Shown: positions 48,045-61,925, counted from the stretch's first letter. The stretch is DNA of 64,000 nucleotides from Macrobrachium rosenbergii (GCF_040412425.1 NC_089762.1:23464391-23528390), one strand, 5' to 3'. Numbers and translations: made by a program. Notes: a model not told the origin generated them from the letters alone.

Positions 48045-49580
48045 ATATAATTTTATGATGATGAAAAAAGGAAATTATGTTTTTCGCCGTATGTATGTAT
48101 GTATACTTTTATGTAATATCAAACTCACAAAATAATGAGTGAGAGAGAGGATGTTCAGACGACCTTTAATTCTTACATTATGGCGCAAAACAATAGTATC
48201 GGTAAATAAATGCAAAACTAAAAGTAATATATCGGAATAAAGCTTTGTTTCTGAAATAGAACGAAAAGAAAGTAAATTTTTGACAGCCGGTCATCTGTTA
48301 GTCACTGGAAACACGAGCTTTCATGTAACTCGATTTGAAAAGGTTTCCAGAACAAGCGTTTGATCGGAATCCTCTATTTATGAAGCAGAAACAAGGACAC
48401 AACATTTTCTGCAGAAGACTTCGACTTTCATGACGCTTCCCATTGTCTAACACAATTCAGATATATAACTTACAATAAACGTAAAAGCAACCGGAACAAA
48501 GGCTAATACGAGAGGCCCTGTTACGGGACGTGTAGTAAACTGACATCGGTCGTTGGTGCTATTACAATGTTTTCCTCCATTGACCCATATATACCTTCGG
48601 CATATCCGTAAACAGTAGCCGATTATTTTCCCTTTTTCAAGAAGGTCTTGTAAGTCTACTATTTACTTTATTATTGTTATTATTAAAGTGGTATTACCAT
48701 ACCACTGAGCTGATTGTCAGCTCTCACAGGGCTGGCCACTATTTACAGTAAAAGCAAGGAAACGACGATTTTATCATTTTTCCACTTGTCCCAATACGTT
48801 GAAGGTATAGTTGGATAAATTCCGGTAAGTAATAATGAGAACTGCTTCAGTTGTTTATTTCAGTATTCAGCATCACGATCTACACTGCTTTACAAAGCAA
48901 AATTAACATCAGCAGTGTATGAGAATAAATCATTGCAACTTTGGAATGAATGAAGGTTTTTTTTTCTGGCAAAGACAGATTGGCAGTTACCTAATGTCCT
49001 TACATTGTCCTACATTGGTAGAAACAAGTAAAACAATAAAGAGAGAAAAGAAGCTAAGTTGAGAAAGAAGACCAGAGGAGAGTTGGGGGTGGGTGCACTG
49101 ATCAGACAAATTGCTTTTTTTTTTCGTTCAAAATGAGCAAATATTCATATCGATCAAGGCTACAAGGCGACTGACTTGTGAGACAGGCTTTCGAACATCG
49201 ACCATTAACAATACTTCCCGAAAGACACTCACAGTCAGTTTCACCGCAGTTCGAAACGAGAGTTTTAGTGTGACAATATGGTACCTACAAAGTGAGCTGC
49301 AGGCACTTGTTCTGGAGAGTGCAAGATGGAGAGTGTATATGTGTTTTTGATCTGCTGTCGGTAAGCCTTTGCTGCAGGTGTTTGAAGCAGCTAATATTTT
49401 GGTTACAGGAAATCACTGACATTTCAACAATAAAGATATGAAAGTGGCGTTGACTATTGCCCTGCTTTTTCTCTGCAGCTACCCACGGGTAGGGAAACAA
49501 CTTCATATGTAATACACAATAATACACACACCACATATACATATGTGTGAATATATATATACACACCACATATACATGTA

Positions 49581-49584
<4 letters not shown>
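48041..49584. other. Non-coding stretch
   Basis: No recognisable coding exon on either strand. Open frames at 49111-49569 show no family features. Confidence 0.45.

Positions 49585-49663
<79 letters not shown>
49585..49663. repeat. (TA)n microsatellite
   Basis: About 78 bp of TA. Confidence 0.97.
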
Positions 49664-49667
<4 letters not shown>

Positions 49668-49839
49668 TATATATGAGTGTATATTTATTTATTTGTCTTT
49701 AAAGTTAATGAGCACTATAAAACAAAGCTGTATAAAAGGGGGTACATTTTGCTAATTATCATTAATAAAAGAGTTAATCTTCTGAACCGATTAAGAATGA
49801 TTCTATTAATAGTATCACCAAGAGCACCAAACTCCGAGG

Positions 49840-50170
49840 TGAAAACAAGACGCCAGTTCTTCTGAGGCCAAGAAAACAACCGAGCATAAGGTGGCCTTCG
49901 TGACCAAGCAACTAAAACAGGAGGAGGCTTTCGCAACCCGACCGTCTCAGACGGACGCTGCTGACTCTTGCACCTCTTGGGCAACGCGGGTGAGGCGACG
50001 AGTGAGGGTGAGATGGACGACGCGGATGTCTGAATCGATGGTCATCCGCGCATAATAGCCCCTCAGTTGATCAGGTTCACTGACATTCGGAAACGGCTGA
50101 TTTTGGAATGAAGGCGCTTCTTGTTTGAGGGGACGGTTAAGGTTCCGAACCCTCGTCGGAAACCTTTTGG
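49840..50170. other. GC-rich island, open on both strands, unidentified
   Basis: Unlike its flanks this segment has a balanced to GC-rich composition (CGACCGTCTCAGACGGACGC). On the plus strand a frame without ATG is open from about 49843 to a TAA near 50055 (...EHKVAFVTKQLKQEEAF...). On the minus strand a frame including PDQLRGYYARMT and TIDSDIRVVHLTLTRRLTRV is open for about 77 codons. I recognise neither. It may be an old coding remnant, a first exon or a CpG-rich promoter. Confidence 0.3.
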
Positions 50171-53100
50171 TCGTTTCGGCTTATTTTCGGGGTTGGGCCA
50201 AAGTGGACTGTAGCTGTTTGTTGTGTTTCTTGTCTTGTTAATTTCCGAGTATTTGGATGTGATGATGTAAAAATATGCCAGTATTTTTTTAAATGAATAC
50301 AATTCCCAATGCTAATATTTTGTTGGAAGAGACAAAAATTGCTATAGTTTCCCTTTCACTGTCTTTATTTCGACAGTTGTTTCAGTCATTTTCTTATGGT
50401 TATCATCAGAACACCAATAATAAAGCAAATGTGAATGGTCGAGACAAGTTCTGAGTGATCTACCACAAGGTTTTACATATGGGCTCCTTTGGATCTGCTG
50501 GGAGTATTGGACCCTTGCAACAGAGGTTCTTCCTGCTGGAGAGGAGAACATATTCAGACACAAAATACCATTCCCTCTTTCAGAACTCTCGCCAGAGCCA
50601 AAGAAGCCGGTATTGTTGTGCTTTATGGTAGATCATCCAGCTCTGTCTCGGCCAGTCACATTGGTTTGTTAATTTTTTCTTATTATTTCTAGTTTTCATT
50701 TTCAAATTTTGCTTGTACAGCTATACCAGTCAATATATGTAAGAATTGCAGTTTGTTTGTAAAAATGCTAACGCAGGAATGGAAACTCTAAAGTAAGAGG
50801 TGAAACAGGTGGTCAGAAATATATGCAGTAGCATAGCAACAATTTTTGTCCTTTCCCTGAAAACTATAGCCTTGAAAATATGGAAAATACAGGAAACTGG
50901 AAAAAGTTACCTTGAAATAACATAGCACTCACACTTGCATTAACGTACGTAAATAATCAATAATATTATTTTTAAATACAATATTATTATTTGTAAAGTA
51001 CAAATATAAACTCGACCCACTTTCATCTCCCAAAATAATTGGGACGTATGACAGGCATCCAATGTAGCTTAACAATGTTTATGAAAGTGCATGAATCAAA
51101 GTCGATCGAGGTAAACTAATTCGTCGACACGTTAGCGACGGCGCTTTTCTTATTTGTGGCTCCATTGTGAAAATCAAGGAAATTTGCTGGGAAACAACAG
51201 GTTAATTGTTTGAAATTTATATGGTGTTGCAGTGTTCAGCTGGAGCGAGTATGTGTGTTATTCGGACAGCGCTAAAGCTGGAAGTTTGGTTGTAGGGCTG
51301 ATAACTTTTGCTTAATAAATGTGTCTGTCAAAGTTCAAATTAAGGAAAGAGAGTCACTCCTATACCTGTCACATATTTGTAAGCTTATTACAGAAAAATT
51401 AGAAATGCTCTTCCACTCAGCAGCACCTATAGATGTTGGTTGGCCTATGTTGCCGAGTGTTATGGTTCAATTAAAATTTCAGTTTTTCCTATTTTTTTTT
51501 TTTTTTATCCGATGCCTTTCAGAGGGTCAGCATAAACTTTAGAAGTACACAGACGGCCTTCAAGATGACATGTAGCATAATTTTTCCTATGAAGTTAGGT
51601 AGCGGATGAATATGATAAAATATAATCGAAAATCCTCGCATCTCTAACGTTAAAATGCTGCAGCGCACCAGACAAATGTAATGTACATGTTTTCGCTGGA
51701 AATGTAGAAAATCTTGCATTTTTCCAAGATGACGGCCCAGTTCGGATTAGTAGCTACGCAAAATCGTCATGTTGTTACGCACCTTTTCAAAATGACGAGA
51801 AAATTTATCCAGCTTTCTCTTGCCCTCCCTTTTCCTTATTCAGTCCCTAAGTGACGGCCTTATCTGTTGTGACTACAGTGGTCTCAGTTATTCAGCGCGC
51901 TTTGCCAGTCAGCCGGTGGAGTCATTCCAGATTTTTTTTTTTTGCGGGGGTGGGGGAACGGGGTGGTGGTAAAGGTTTAGAACTTATGATTTGGGTCAGG
52001 TGGCGAACGAAGCGAGCCCTATCAGCTCAGGGTAGGGGGCGGGGACAGCTGTAAGCCGCCCCGAGAAATTTTTGGAAATTTGTGCGCATTTTGAAGCCAT
52101 ATAAGACCTGTATTGAGCTAATAAAGCAGCAAACAGGTGTGCTACACCCACCCACGTTGGTATTATTTATTATTATTATTATTTCAAAGGCTAGGGAGGG
52201 GGGGCAAACCAAGTCTTGGGGGGGGGGCCATCAGTGTCTTGAGGCGGCAAGTGGCCCCCCCCCTCAAAATGATTCCCCTGCAATGAGCCTCTACTGCACT
52301 TACAGCGCTCTTGAAGCTGAGACTGATTATCTGTTTTCCCATAAATGACTCCCTCCATTCATTTCTCCTGTCATTCAGTTTCTTCTTATTCCACTGCCGG
52401 TTCCTTAGCCGCGAGTGAGTCCTTCATAAATAACGACGGTCATCAGTTGAGGGGATACTTGCGTTAATCCTCCAGGGTCTTTATCTACCTTAACACGGTC
52501 TTTAGTCTCTGTCATCGGACAGAAGAAGAATGCAAAAGGAATGTGGAAAGGGCTGGTCACATGTTGCACTACGCACTTTCTCTCTCTCTCTCTCTCTCTG
52601 CAGCAAAACATGTTTTTTACAAGATCAAAAGAGCTTCCCCCGAAAAAATATGTTTTATTGGTAGGATGAAGACTAAATGGATTACTGTGGGGTAAAAACA
52701 ACAAAAATATTGCCATTAACAAGATACGATCTATTTCTGCTTTGGCCATGCGCTATGCGTTGTCATGTTTGATGGACTAAGAGTTTATCTGTAAACCTGG
52801 TTGCATTCGCCTTTGGCATTCATTTATCCTTTCACATTTGAAGGTTTGGTGAAAACAGAAGTAGACTTTATCCAGCAACACCATAACGATATTCGACTTG
52901 CTTTAAAGACCGGGAGAAAATTCGAGTTCAGCACAAAAGACTCAGGACAAAACGAGAGATTCTGACGCGTTCACAACGATCCCTTTAATCCAGGATGAGG
53001 TACAGTTCGGCATTTTGTCTCGAGGAAGAGGTTTTTAAAAGAACATAATTAGGGGTGGAAGTTATGCCCTGTGGCCCCTAAAAAAAATAAAGAAGGTAAA

Positions 53101-53639
53101 CCTAAGGGTTTATTGCATTCCGACGCCGTCCTTGGTTGTGAAGAACGTACAGTACAGTTGCCCACGAGAGGTAAACTGCGCGTTGTTGTATAATTTATAA
53201 TATTTTACCTGTTCGGAGAGGTGCAAGCCATCAATAATATTTGCTGTGGATATACCACAACCACCCTCACACTGAGCTCTCTTCAACGTTTGCCAAATAT
53301 TTTCGTGGCCAAAGGTTCAAATCAGACTTCTTATTCCCGTTAACAACTTACTACAACTTCGGGCACAGGCTCGTACTGGCATACGGCCAAATCACCAACC
53401 AACCACCAGCCCTTAACACTCCCCAAAGTTATTGCAATACTGAATATCATGGTATCTAATAATTTTCATTATTTTAGATGACCCTACTTTAAACAAAATT
53501 CAGTAAAAGTTATAGCTACATTAGCTGAATTAATTCTAAATTTCCGTCTCTCAGTTATGGGTACTAAATTTCTCAGTCCTGAAAAAGAAATATATCTTTC
53601 TACTTCCTTAGTCGCATCGAAGAGAAAAATTAAGTGCGG
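50171..53639. other. Long stretch without a recognised gene
   Basis: Contains G-runs at 52194-52262 (including tracts of seven or more G, partly mirrored by C-runs) and a short (CT)n at 52578-52600. Frames at 50342-50692, 51321-51542 and 52405-52749 have no known features. Confidence 0.4.
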
Positions 53640-54080
53640 GGAAATGAAATTTTCGTCTTCCACTGAACCTCAGACCTTGAAAATGAGTCAAGGGCAAAAG
53701 TTATTTGGAAAAAATAACCGTTAACCTTCAAGGGGGACCTGCTTAACAAATTTCATCAAATTCAAGGATAATTGAAATGTTTTATGTAAATTTTCTCTTA
53801 AACTTGAAAATTACGCCAAGATAAGAAATATTTTGGGAAAAATTTAATGTTGACACTTGAAATGACCTGCGCCCATGAAAACAGGTCAAGGTAGTGAGTC
53901 AGGTGCCTGGGCGACTCTATAACTATCGTAGTTTGTGAGACAAAAGAAATATTTGAAAGTTTAATCTCTGGAATTGTACTGTGACCTTGAAAGAGAGTCA
54001 GTGTCAGTCAACGTTATTTTGGTAAAATCATCGCTATCATGCAAGGTACCTTCATACCACCAAATTACATGAAAATCAGA
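53640..54080. repeat. Dispersed repeat, CAAGGTCAA family, copy 2
   Basis: Carries GACCTTGAAAATGAGTCAAG, GCCAAGATAAGAAATATTTT and ACAGGTCAAGGTAGTGAGTC, with the same motif order as 18010-18420. Confidence 0.55.
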
Positions 54081-54803
54081 TAATAGAAGCGCTAAAAACG
54101 CGACCATACAAGTACTATCTTCAAATGTATCCAGTGAACAAACGCTATATAAAGGAGTATTGAATAAAATACTTCTCGAGTGAGAGTTCAGTACTTCATT
54201 TTTGTAGTGTTTCGCAGTATTTGTACAGGTTATGATTATTTTTTTTCGTGAACGTTCCACGGTCTCGTGGAAAAATATTGTTAATTCTCGATTATTTCTG
54301 TTTTATTTCATCTCCACAAAAGCGATTACTAAAAAAAAAAACCTTGAAATGTCATTTTCCTCTTTCGATAAAAAGAAATACGAGATCTGTGTTAAAACCA
54401 CCTTAGGGTAGAGACAGAGACCATGAAAATTGAAGGTTCCATTATCCAACCCGGCAACCAGGTGATTAGAATTTTGTTTCATTGCGTTCATAATACGAAG
54501 GCATAGAAAACAGTTGCCGTGACAGGCTATTATTTGAATGTTTAAATATGTGGTCAATAATGACCAGTATCATCAGTTATACTCGATTTTTTTATTTTCA
54601 AGAAATATATTGTTGTAGGTAGCTGTTTTTTCAGTTACAGTCACTAATTACACAGGAGTCGAACACTGCCACCCGCGGAACAAAGTAGTGCACACAACTG
54701 ATCCACTATATTTTGTTCACAAATATGTATGTCGTATTCTGACTTGCAGAATGTACCTTTCAAGGTCTAGACCTTGGTACCTTTTACCCTCATTTATTGG
54801 GTT
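54081..54803. other. Non-coding stretch
   Basis: Nothing is recognised. Confidence 0.45.
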
Positions 54804-54805
54804 TT

Positions 54806-54904
54806 TACCTGTAAAAGAAGCGATTTGCGGTGTTGTTGGCTATACGCTGTTGGCGGATGGCCGGAGGCAGAGTGCTGAGGTACAGGAGGCGGGAAAGCTG
54901 CATA
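54806..54904 (-). CDS. Possible small exon, unidentified
   Basis: On the minus strand an ATG gives MQLSRLLYLSTLPPAIRQQR then IANNTANRFFY and an excellent donor TTTTACAG|GTAAAA in phase 2. The composition is richer in G+C than the surroundings. It could be a first exon (a hydrophobic-leaning start) of the aminopeptidase or of another minus-strand gene: its phase-2 end would fit the single base that opens the exon at 46727. But the sequence does not look like the conserved M1 N-terminal domain, so I keep the confidence low. Confidence 0.22.
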
Positions 54905-54996
54905 TTTCTAGATAGGCCGATGTCAGGACCTTCTTCCTCGTTTCGTACCCCATAAATGCAAGTATTTTGGAGGCTATGGGTTTTATATATTTTCAT

Positions 54997-55891
54997 TATT
55001 TATTCTCTGAAACCAAGTGAATTAACCGTAATGTTTGTTACTGCCTGCTTGTTTGGTAATTCATATGTCACTGACAACTGTCTCCTGTGTAATCAGATAT
55101 GTGCTGGATAAAATTGGAGTTGGGACGTATATTTGATCAAATGGTTGCCAGGGTAAGAAAATCAATCGCTTAGGTTTGTTGGCATTTGTTATAAGGATTG
55201 TTCCAATACGACCACGGGAATAACAAGTACTTCTACAGTATGTATGGGCCATAGTCTTGCCGCAAGTGGGAGGAGTCTGGTGATCGGACCTGCTAACCTA
55301 CTTCGGATATCGTAAGGAAATGCACTTCAGTAGCTTAGCAACTTATATAGTGAGCACAGAACTTGTGGATACAGTGGTTTCACCATGAAGTGATAACGAA
55401 TCCTGGAAGGAATTCCATGAATTATACTAAAACATCCATGTCTCTGACCAGTTAAGTCAAAATACCATAGTGACAAAGGGAAGTGACTTATGCATACGAG
55501 ATACAACACGAAAAGTTAGTTTAATGAGCAGAATCATAAAATCACAAAAGACAGCATTAAAAAAAGACCAGTTCACAACCTACTGCAAGAAACTGAAGAA
55601 AAAACTGAAGCATCAAAGAATAGAGGAGGCCCCCGCTGAGGAATTAAGAGCATATAGCCTACTATGGTAGTACCACGATTTGATGAAAAGGCCTTCTTGC
55701 TCCGGCATAGATATACATGAGGTTAGTGAGACATTATCCTTAAACTTATTTATTCCTTTACAATTGTTTGCAGTTACGATGTGATTTTAAAGAACAAAAT
55801 CAGTCCCTAATTACAGTACCTCTAAAACGCCCAAACATTACACTTGCAGTAGTAAGAGAACACAAGGTCTACAGCGTCAGGCAAAATTGCG

Positions 55892-55892
<1 letters not shown>
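54997..55892. other. Non-coding stretch
   Basis: A plus-strand frame (55470-55670, rich in Lys, ending EEAPAEELRAYSLLW) shows no known features. Confidence 0.4.

Positions 55893-55970
<78 letters not shown>
55893..55970. repeat. (TA)n microsatellite
   Basis: About 78 bp of TA. Confidence 0.97.
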
Positions 55971-55975
<5 letters not shown>

Positions 55976-56106
55976 GTATCAGTAGTATGATTTTTTTTTA
56001 ACTTAGTTTATTTAATAAAGAAGAATAACTGGAATTATTTATACAGTATATGATTTTTATAACATACATATTTATATAATAAATATATTAGAAGAATTAT
56101 TTATAA

Positions 56107-56169
<63 letters not shown>
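56107..56169. repeat. (TA)n microsatellite
   Basis: About 60 bp of TA with one ACA break. Confidence 0.96.
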
Positions 56170-56171
<2 letters not shown>

Positions 56172-56511
56172 CTGCTGGTCACTGTTTAACTAGATAGGGA
56201 TGTAAGTGTGTAATTGTAAAAACAACAAACCCTCTTAACTTCACTGTTTTGTATAGTTCCTCGATGGGCTTTTCACTATAAAGCCAAAAATCCAAATGAA
56301 GTACGAAATGAAGAAGTTCTGACCCTTACCCGGAATATCAGAACAAGGTAATGTCAACTTCCTGACCACGAAGAGGAGTAAAAGTCTATTCCCACTCATG
56401 CATACATACTGTACATATAACTGTCCAATTCAGATACATTTACCATAGCTGGAATAGACCCACCATCACTAACTTAGCCAAATGTTTAACTGTTTATTGG
56501 GCTTTTGGTAT

Positions 56512-56521
56512 ATATATACTG

Positions 56522-56589
<68 letters not shown>
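56512..56589. repeat. (TA)n microsatellite
   Basis: About 75 bp, beginning TATATACTGTATATAATA. Confidence 0.96.
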
Positions 56590-56594
<5 letters not shown>

Positions 56595-57559
56595 GTCTAA
56601 TAGTCACTTTTTCACCAAGTACTTAGTAATTGGTATGGGTATCCAAAAACCCTGTCATGAAATCAAGAGGTCTTCGCTGAGACTGAAGATCGTCATGTGA
56701 TCTGATCAGACCACAAGAGGAGTTTGTTAGGGCAATGGTCGCACCGTGTATTTTGGCTAAGATAAAATCACCAACACTGTAGTTCACAGCGTAGTGGTTT
56801 TTTTTTTTCTTAAAAGAATTAAACTGCGGGATTGGAAAGGAGGAAAACATGAACTTAGTATAAGTTTTGAAGACATTTCAGATTCAGGAATTCTAAACTT
56901 CACTAACAATATCAGATTCACTGGCGAGGGTTAGTTCAGATCAACCAAGAACGAGCGTGACTTCTGTAAAAACATCAGATTGTTATAGCGAGATTATTAT
57001 TACTATCCTTATCAGAGTAACGAACGATTTGATCACATAACTACTGTAAACACACGGCGCAACCGAATGACATATTTTCATACGCGAGAGGAGAAAACAA
57101 AGCAGAATTAAAGAAGTTGAGTAAAGGACAGAAAGCAAAGTAGCTGAGGGTCCAAGGGAAGGGACATTTAATATCGTCTGCAGGGTACTGTGCTTGGCAC
57201 ACTGTAAGTGGCCTTCCTTGCGGATTTTCTGACGAGAAAGGAAGGGACTTGTGTTGCAGAAAAACTCTGTTAACGCTTTTCCTGTTATTAGTACTACATA
57301 TTTTTACCGCTAAGATGATATCGCTTATTCCAGATCTCGGCTGTCTGTCGAGGAATTATAGTTTCTAACGGTGTAGTTCAATTGTCTAAACATGAATTAC
57401 AGTTTCTAACGATGAATTTCAGTTTGCGATTTCTTACAGACAGGATACAAATGATCGGTGAAAAGAATGCTATAGGATTGATATCTGTAATCTGTATCTT
57501 TATCTGTTTGAAAACACGGTCTGCGATTTTTAATTCCGTGTGGGTATGTTTGTGTTTGA

Positions 57560-57560
<1 letters not shown>
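56590..57560. other. Non-coding stretch
   Basis: A minus-strand frame (56623-56850) includes NYSVGDFILAKIHGA, faintly reminiscent of the SH3-like C-terminal segment of retroelement integrases. The resemblance is too short to call. Confidence 0.3.
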
Positions 57561-57623
<63 letters not shown>

Positions 57624-57637
57624 AGAGAGAGAGAGAT
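57561..57637. repeat. (GA)n microsatellite
   Basis: About 58 bp of pure GA, then GGGGGA-interrupted GA. Confidence 0.97.
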
Positions 57638-60190
57638 CAAAGCTTTCACGTAAAAATAGAGGTATTTGTAATGCAATTTGCACAGGTGGCGTTAGCTATT
57701 TAGCAGCGGAGACTTATTGCTGGTTTGTTTAATTGCTTCGTTAACAGGTACTTCTAATCACAAAAAGAAACTAAAGCTAATAAAAAAATTTTAGAATAGA
57801 TAAATACTTGGTAGTTCTTTCAATATCAGTAACAGGAAAAACTGCAGAAGTACATTACAAAACTAATTAGTACTTGTCATGGGAACTTACCCATGAAGAA
57901 GCATAAAAACGGAACTGAAAATAATAATAAAAAATGCAGATAATTCCATTTACAGAGATCACAGGTGCATGGCAATAGCCAGGTGTTTCTCAAGGAATAA
58001 ATTTTCCGTGACTTCGTTAATTGGGATGTTGAAATCTCTGTCTTTCTCTGCATTTTCTGAATCAAGCAAATGGCATGTTTTCGAAGACAAGGCTTTTATC
58101 ATTAATTAAGGGGTGAAGTTCAATATTTCACTTTTCGTACGGGTACGAACTTGCTTTGGGACAGTCCAGGGCAGTCTTGCCCATCGGTCTCTATACAAAA
58201 AAGAAAAAAAAAAGTGGGGGAAGGGAGGGGGTTATAGCATGTGCCAAACAAATGACTACATTTGTAGTGAATACTGCTAGAAAATTACCGGTACCTTAGC
58301 TATTATTCTAAGAGTGATAAACGGTAGGGACAGGGGAGGGGAGATTCTTCAATACATCTAAGTTACGTTTATGTACAAAGGATTTATGCAGGAATTTTAA
58401 TGCGTTGCATTATGATGGTTATAAAACGATAGATATCAAGAGAACAGTATTATACGTAACCAGAGAGAGAGAGAGAGGAGAGAGAGAGGGGTGAGTTAAG
58501 AGAGAGCGTGAGAATGACACGATCACGATAAAGGAGGCTCCATTGTAGAAAATGCGTAGAAAGCGTTTACGGGTAACAGTGATCTTCCACTGTACCATTC
58601 TTACGAAAGGGTGACTCTTTAGGTCAAATGTTACTTCGGCAAAAAGTGAAAGAAAAAAATAATTACCCAAGTACAGTATTTCCGTCTTTTTCTTGGTTTC
58701 GAACAACGAAAGAAAAGCAAGACAAGCGAATATCTGTCATTCACTAAGGTTTACTGTGGAACTTTTATGATTCGTTACTTGAGGACGATTTTCTTAATTT
58801 TTTAATTGCTCTCATTATTATGCCGTTGGTGATTGTGGTAATAAAACAAAAACGTTAGTATATTTAATGATAAAAGAGAGCATATAGTTAAAAAAATAAA
58901 GGGGACTTTTGGCTTATGCCAGCTTGTACGACCAGTGCCAATAAGTTGAGCAACTGCAGTCTTGTCGTGTCGTGCCTTTATGGCCTTTCTTTGATTCAAC
59001 GCGATCAAGAAGTTTGCTAGAGTTCACCAAAGGTTTCTGGGCGCTTTATTCCAAATACAATTGACATTGGGACGGGAGATCCCATGTCCCTTTCTACCAA
59101 GGGTCTGAGGAGAAGAGGAAATGAAAGCCTGGGAAAGGAAGTGAACAGCATTTAACCCAGAATGGAATTAAAGTGGCTTTATCTTGTAAAGCGGAACTTT
59201 CGAAAAATTAGGCCATGGCTTCAGAGGCAGAAAGGTTTAGGTGTACCTGAACTTGAATTATCCATATTCACTAATGAGTCAACAGATTTTCCGAAATTCT
59301 CAAGGTACCGTTCTGTAATATCACAAAGTAAACAATAATATGGGTATTAAACCACTTCATATAAGACACGGACGGCTCACATTTCTGCATGTGACGGGTT
59401 GTGGATCAAATATATCATGAGCCTTTGACGAGATATGATGCTATATTCTGTTCTAAGCAGTTATAATAATGTAATTCATTAACTGAATGTAATATTTAAA
59501 TCCATTGTTAAAAAATTCCTAATCGAGAAATTAAAGAAGAAACTGTTTAGTGCTCGTTTTTGATTACTGCTTCTTCGGCCTTAGTGAGAGGGTGGGTTGA
59601 GTTGAGTTCGTCATAGCATAAATGATTAGTTGGCTTCAGGCTTACAGCTGTGTTATCGACTGATAGAAATTCATGTAGGAGGAACCAGTTTAACATAAAA
59701 TCAGGAGATAAAGCAAAAGCCCCATTCTAACTGTAGGGATCGTAGCGGGATCATCAATCGAGTTCAAATTTAACAATATATTCTAATGTTCGAGCACTGC
59801 CACGGCTTTCGAGTGTGTGCATAATAGACCTTCCATCTTAAAAACTTCTCGAGAAATAAGCAAACATGATTGTGGCTGAAAGAGACCATTTCACTTCTAC
59901 GCAAAGTTTGGCCATTTTGTTAATTTATTAGATTTTGAAACCACAGAATTTTTTTTATCTGCTTGAGCTAAAGTGCTCAAATTTTGTATTTACTAATAAG
60001 CTAGATTTCTGTTACATTCCAACTCCATTCACCACCTCAAAAAGAAGGCACTGGAACTAATAGTGTGAGCTTGAGGGCAACCGGAAAGCGGTTTCGTGGA
60101 TTTTTTTTTTTAACGTATGTGCATGGCGTTCCGATCTCTGGAGTTTATTTAGACAATAATTACCCTACTTATTGCTTAAACGGCTCATAT
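57638..60190. other. Long stretch without a recognised gene
   Basis: Contains a GA-rich tract at 58462-58508. Frames at 58419-58706 and elsewhere have no known features. Confidence 0.4.
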
Positions 60191-60549
<359 letters not shown>

Positions 60550-60806
60550 GACATTACCAGTTTATTACAAAACAATGACACAAAATATTTTAGTTTTGCC
60601 ATACCGTTGTAATTTTTGATCGATTGTATGTATCCTCAAATGTCAAAATAAATGTTTTTAGTAATGCTTCGTCCGTCAAGAAACCAGTAATGCCAACAGA
60701 AGGGGTGTACAAAATTAACTGCTCAACTGGTAATTTACCTTATATCTTGTATGGAACTAGGTAAGAGAGTCACGCAACATAAATATAATGTACGGGTTCA
60801 AACAGC

Positions 60807-61310
60807 TCAAGTGCCATCTTTTGCCACGTAAGAGACTTTGAACACCCCCATAGACTGGAATTCATCTTGAGTAGTTTTTAAAAGTTCTTCAATGCATGAC
60901 AGATTGTTAATCGAAGGATGCCTCATTAGTTCTTTTAGTAATAACTTGAGCGATTGTCTTTTTAAGATGGAGGAATTGTTGAAAAGCTGTATTCTTAATG
61001 ATTCAAAAGTAAAACAAGCTGTTAGATATTTTACAAACAGATAATTTTGTACTGCGATTTGTAGTAATTGGATATTTCCATTAAGTATGTTTTTGCTTTG
61101 AATGTTTTTTTTTTCGTATACTTTAATAGCTTGTTGACATGTTTTATAGTTATCTGTGACCCCATATTGCTTTCTTGTGTATGTTGTTTTCTTAAAACTG
61201 TTAGCACCCTGAATATGACTTTGGAATAAAAGTTGAAAGTCATGGTACCAGCTCCTTTTACTTTCACGTGAGGATCTCTTGTATACTTCGTCCACGGGAC
61301 CATTGTTGAA
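60807..61310 (-). CDS. Unidentified AT-rich open frame, about 168 codons
   Basis: Ignoring the simple-repeat codons upstream, the frame reads from [16 protein letters not shown] through [39 protein letters not shown] and [18 protein letters not shown] to [14 protein letters not shown] and a stop at 60807. This is a long uninterrupted frame for such AT-rich DNA. It has the look of a helical, Lys- and Leu-rich protein end. There is no clear start: it opens directly out of a (TA)n tract. I do not recognise the family. A fragment of a large mobile-element protein is the most likely explanation, and chance is not excluded. Confidence 0.4.
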   Translation of the reverse strand, partial: FNNGPVDEVYKRSSRESKRSWYHDFQLLFQSHIQGANSFKKTTYTRKQYGVTDNYKTCQQAIKVYEKKNIQSKNILNGNIQLLQIAVQNYLFVKYLTACFTFESLRIQLFNNSSILKRQSLKLLLKELMRHPSINNLSCIEELLKTTQDEFQSMGVFKVSYVAKDGT

Positions 61311-61317
61311 ATACAAG

Positions 61318-61403
61318 ATATATATGTATATAATATATATACATATATGTACATACATATATGTATTTATATTTATATGTATATGTATTTATATATATAT
61401 ATA

Positions 61404-61444
<41 letters not shown>

Positions 61445-61453
61445 AATATAATA

Positions 61454-61543
<90 letters not shown>
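61318..61543. repeat. (TA)n microsatellite complex
   Basis: Degenerate TATGTA/TATA repeats (61318-61440) are followed by about 100 bp of TA. Confidence 0.97.
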
Positions 61544-61545
<2 letters not shown>

Positions 61546-61925
61546 ATAAATTGCAAGAAGTCGCTAAAAGCCAACCCTTTAGAATGCTAAAGTGGGTTTG
61601 TCGCTGCATAGCCAACCCAAGTTGACCCAGATACCAAAGCATAAATCTTATCAGTATTTTGATCAGTCCCTTCCCCTTACCTGGGACAGATGTTTGGATA
61701 GCATGGTCAAAAAAGGCAAGGAAAGAGGATGAGTGCTGCTCCCTTAAGCAGCTTAGTCCAACTAAGCTGCTTTAAACAACTATTCTAAAGGCAGATTGAG
61801 CTGGCTGAATTGTCTTTCCACAGGATACCTGGGGAGATGCAAGCAGATGGTCGGAACACCTGGAAAATGACACATCTTCAGCCCGGTCACCACATGGGCC
61901 CGACACTGGGGCCCCTACCCTTGGC
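61544..61925. other. Sequence upstream of the putative LTR promoter
   Basis: Possibly the U3 part of the LTR proposed below, but I could not place its left end. Short motif repeats include GCCAACCC near 61578 and 61609 and AAGCAGCTTAGTCCAACTAA, followed by GCTGCTTTAAAC, an imperfect palindrome at about 61744-61778. Confidence 0.35.

Noticed and set aside
52194..52262. Long G-runs and C-runs suggesting a G-quadruplex or a mirrored element
   Set aside because: The tracts are irregular with long unequal loops; no four evenly spaced G-tracts and no gene context.
56623..56850. Frame with NYSVGDFILAKIHGA, faintly like a retroelement integrase end
   Set aside because: The similarity covers only about 15 residues and no other pol motif is nearby.
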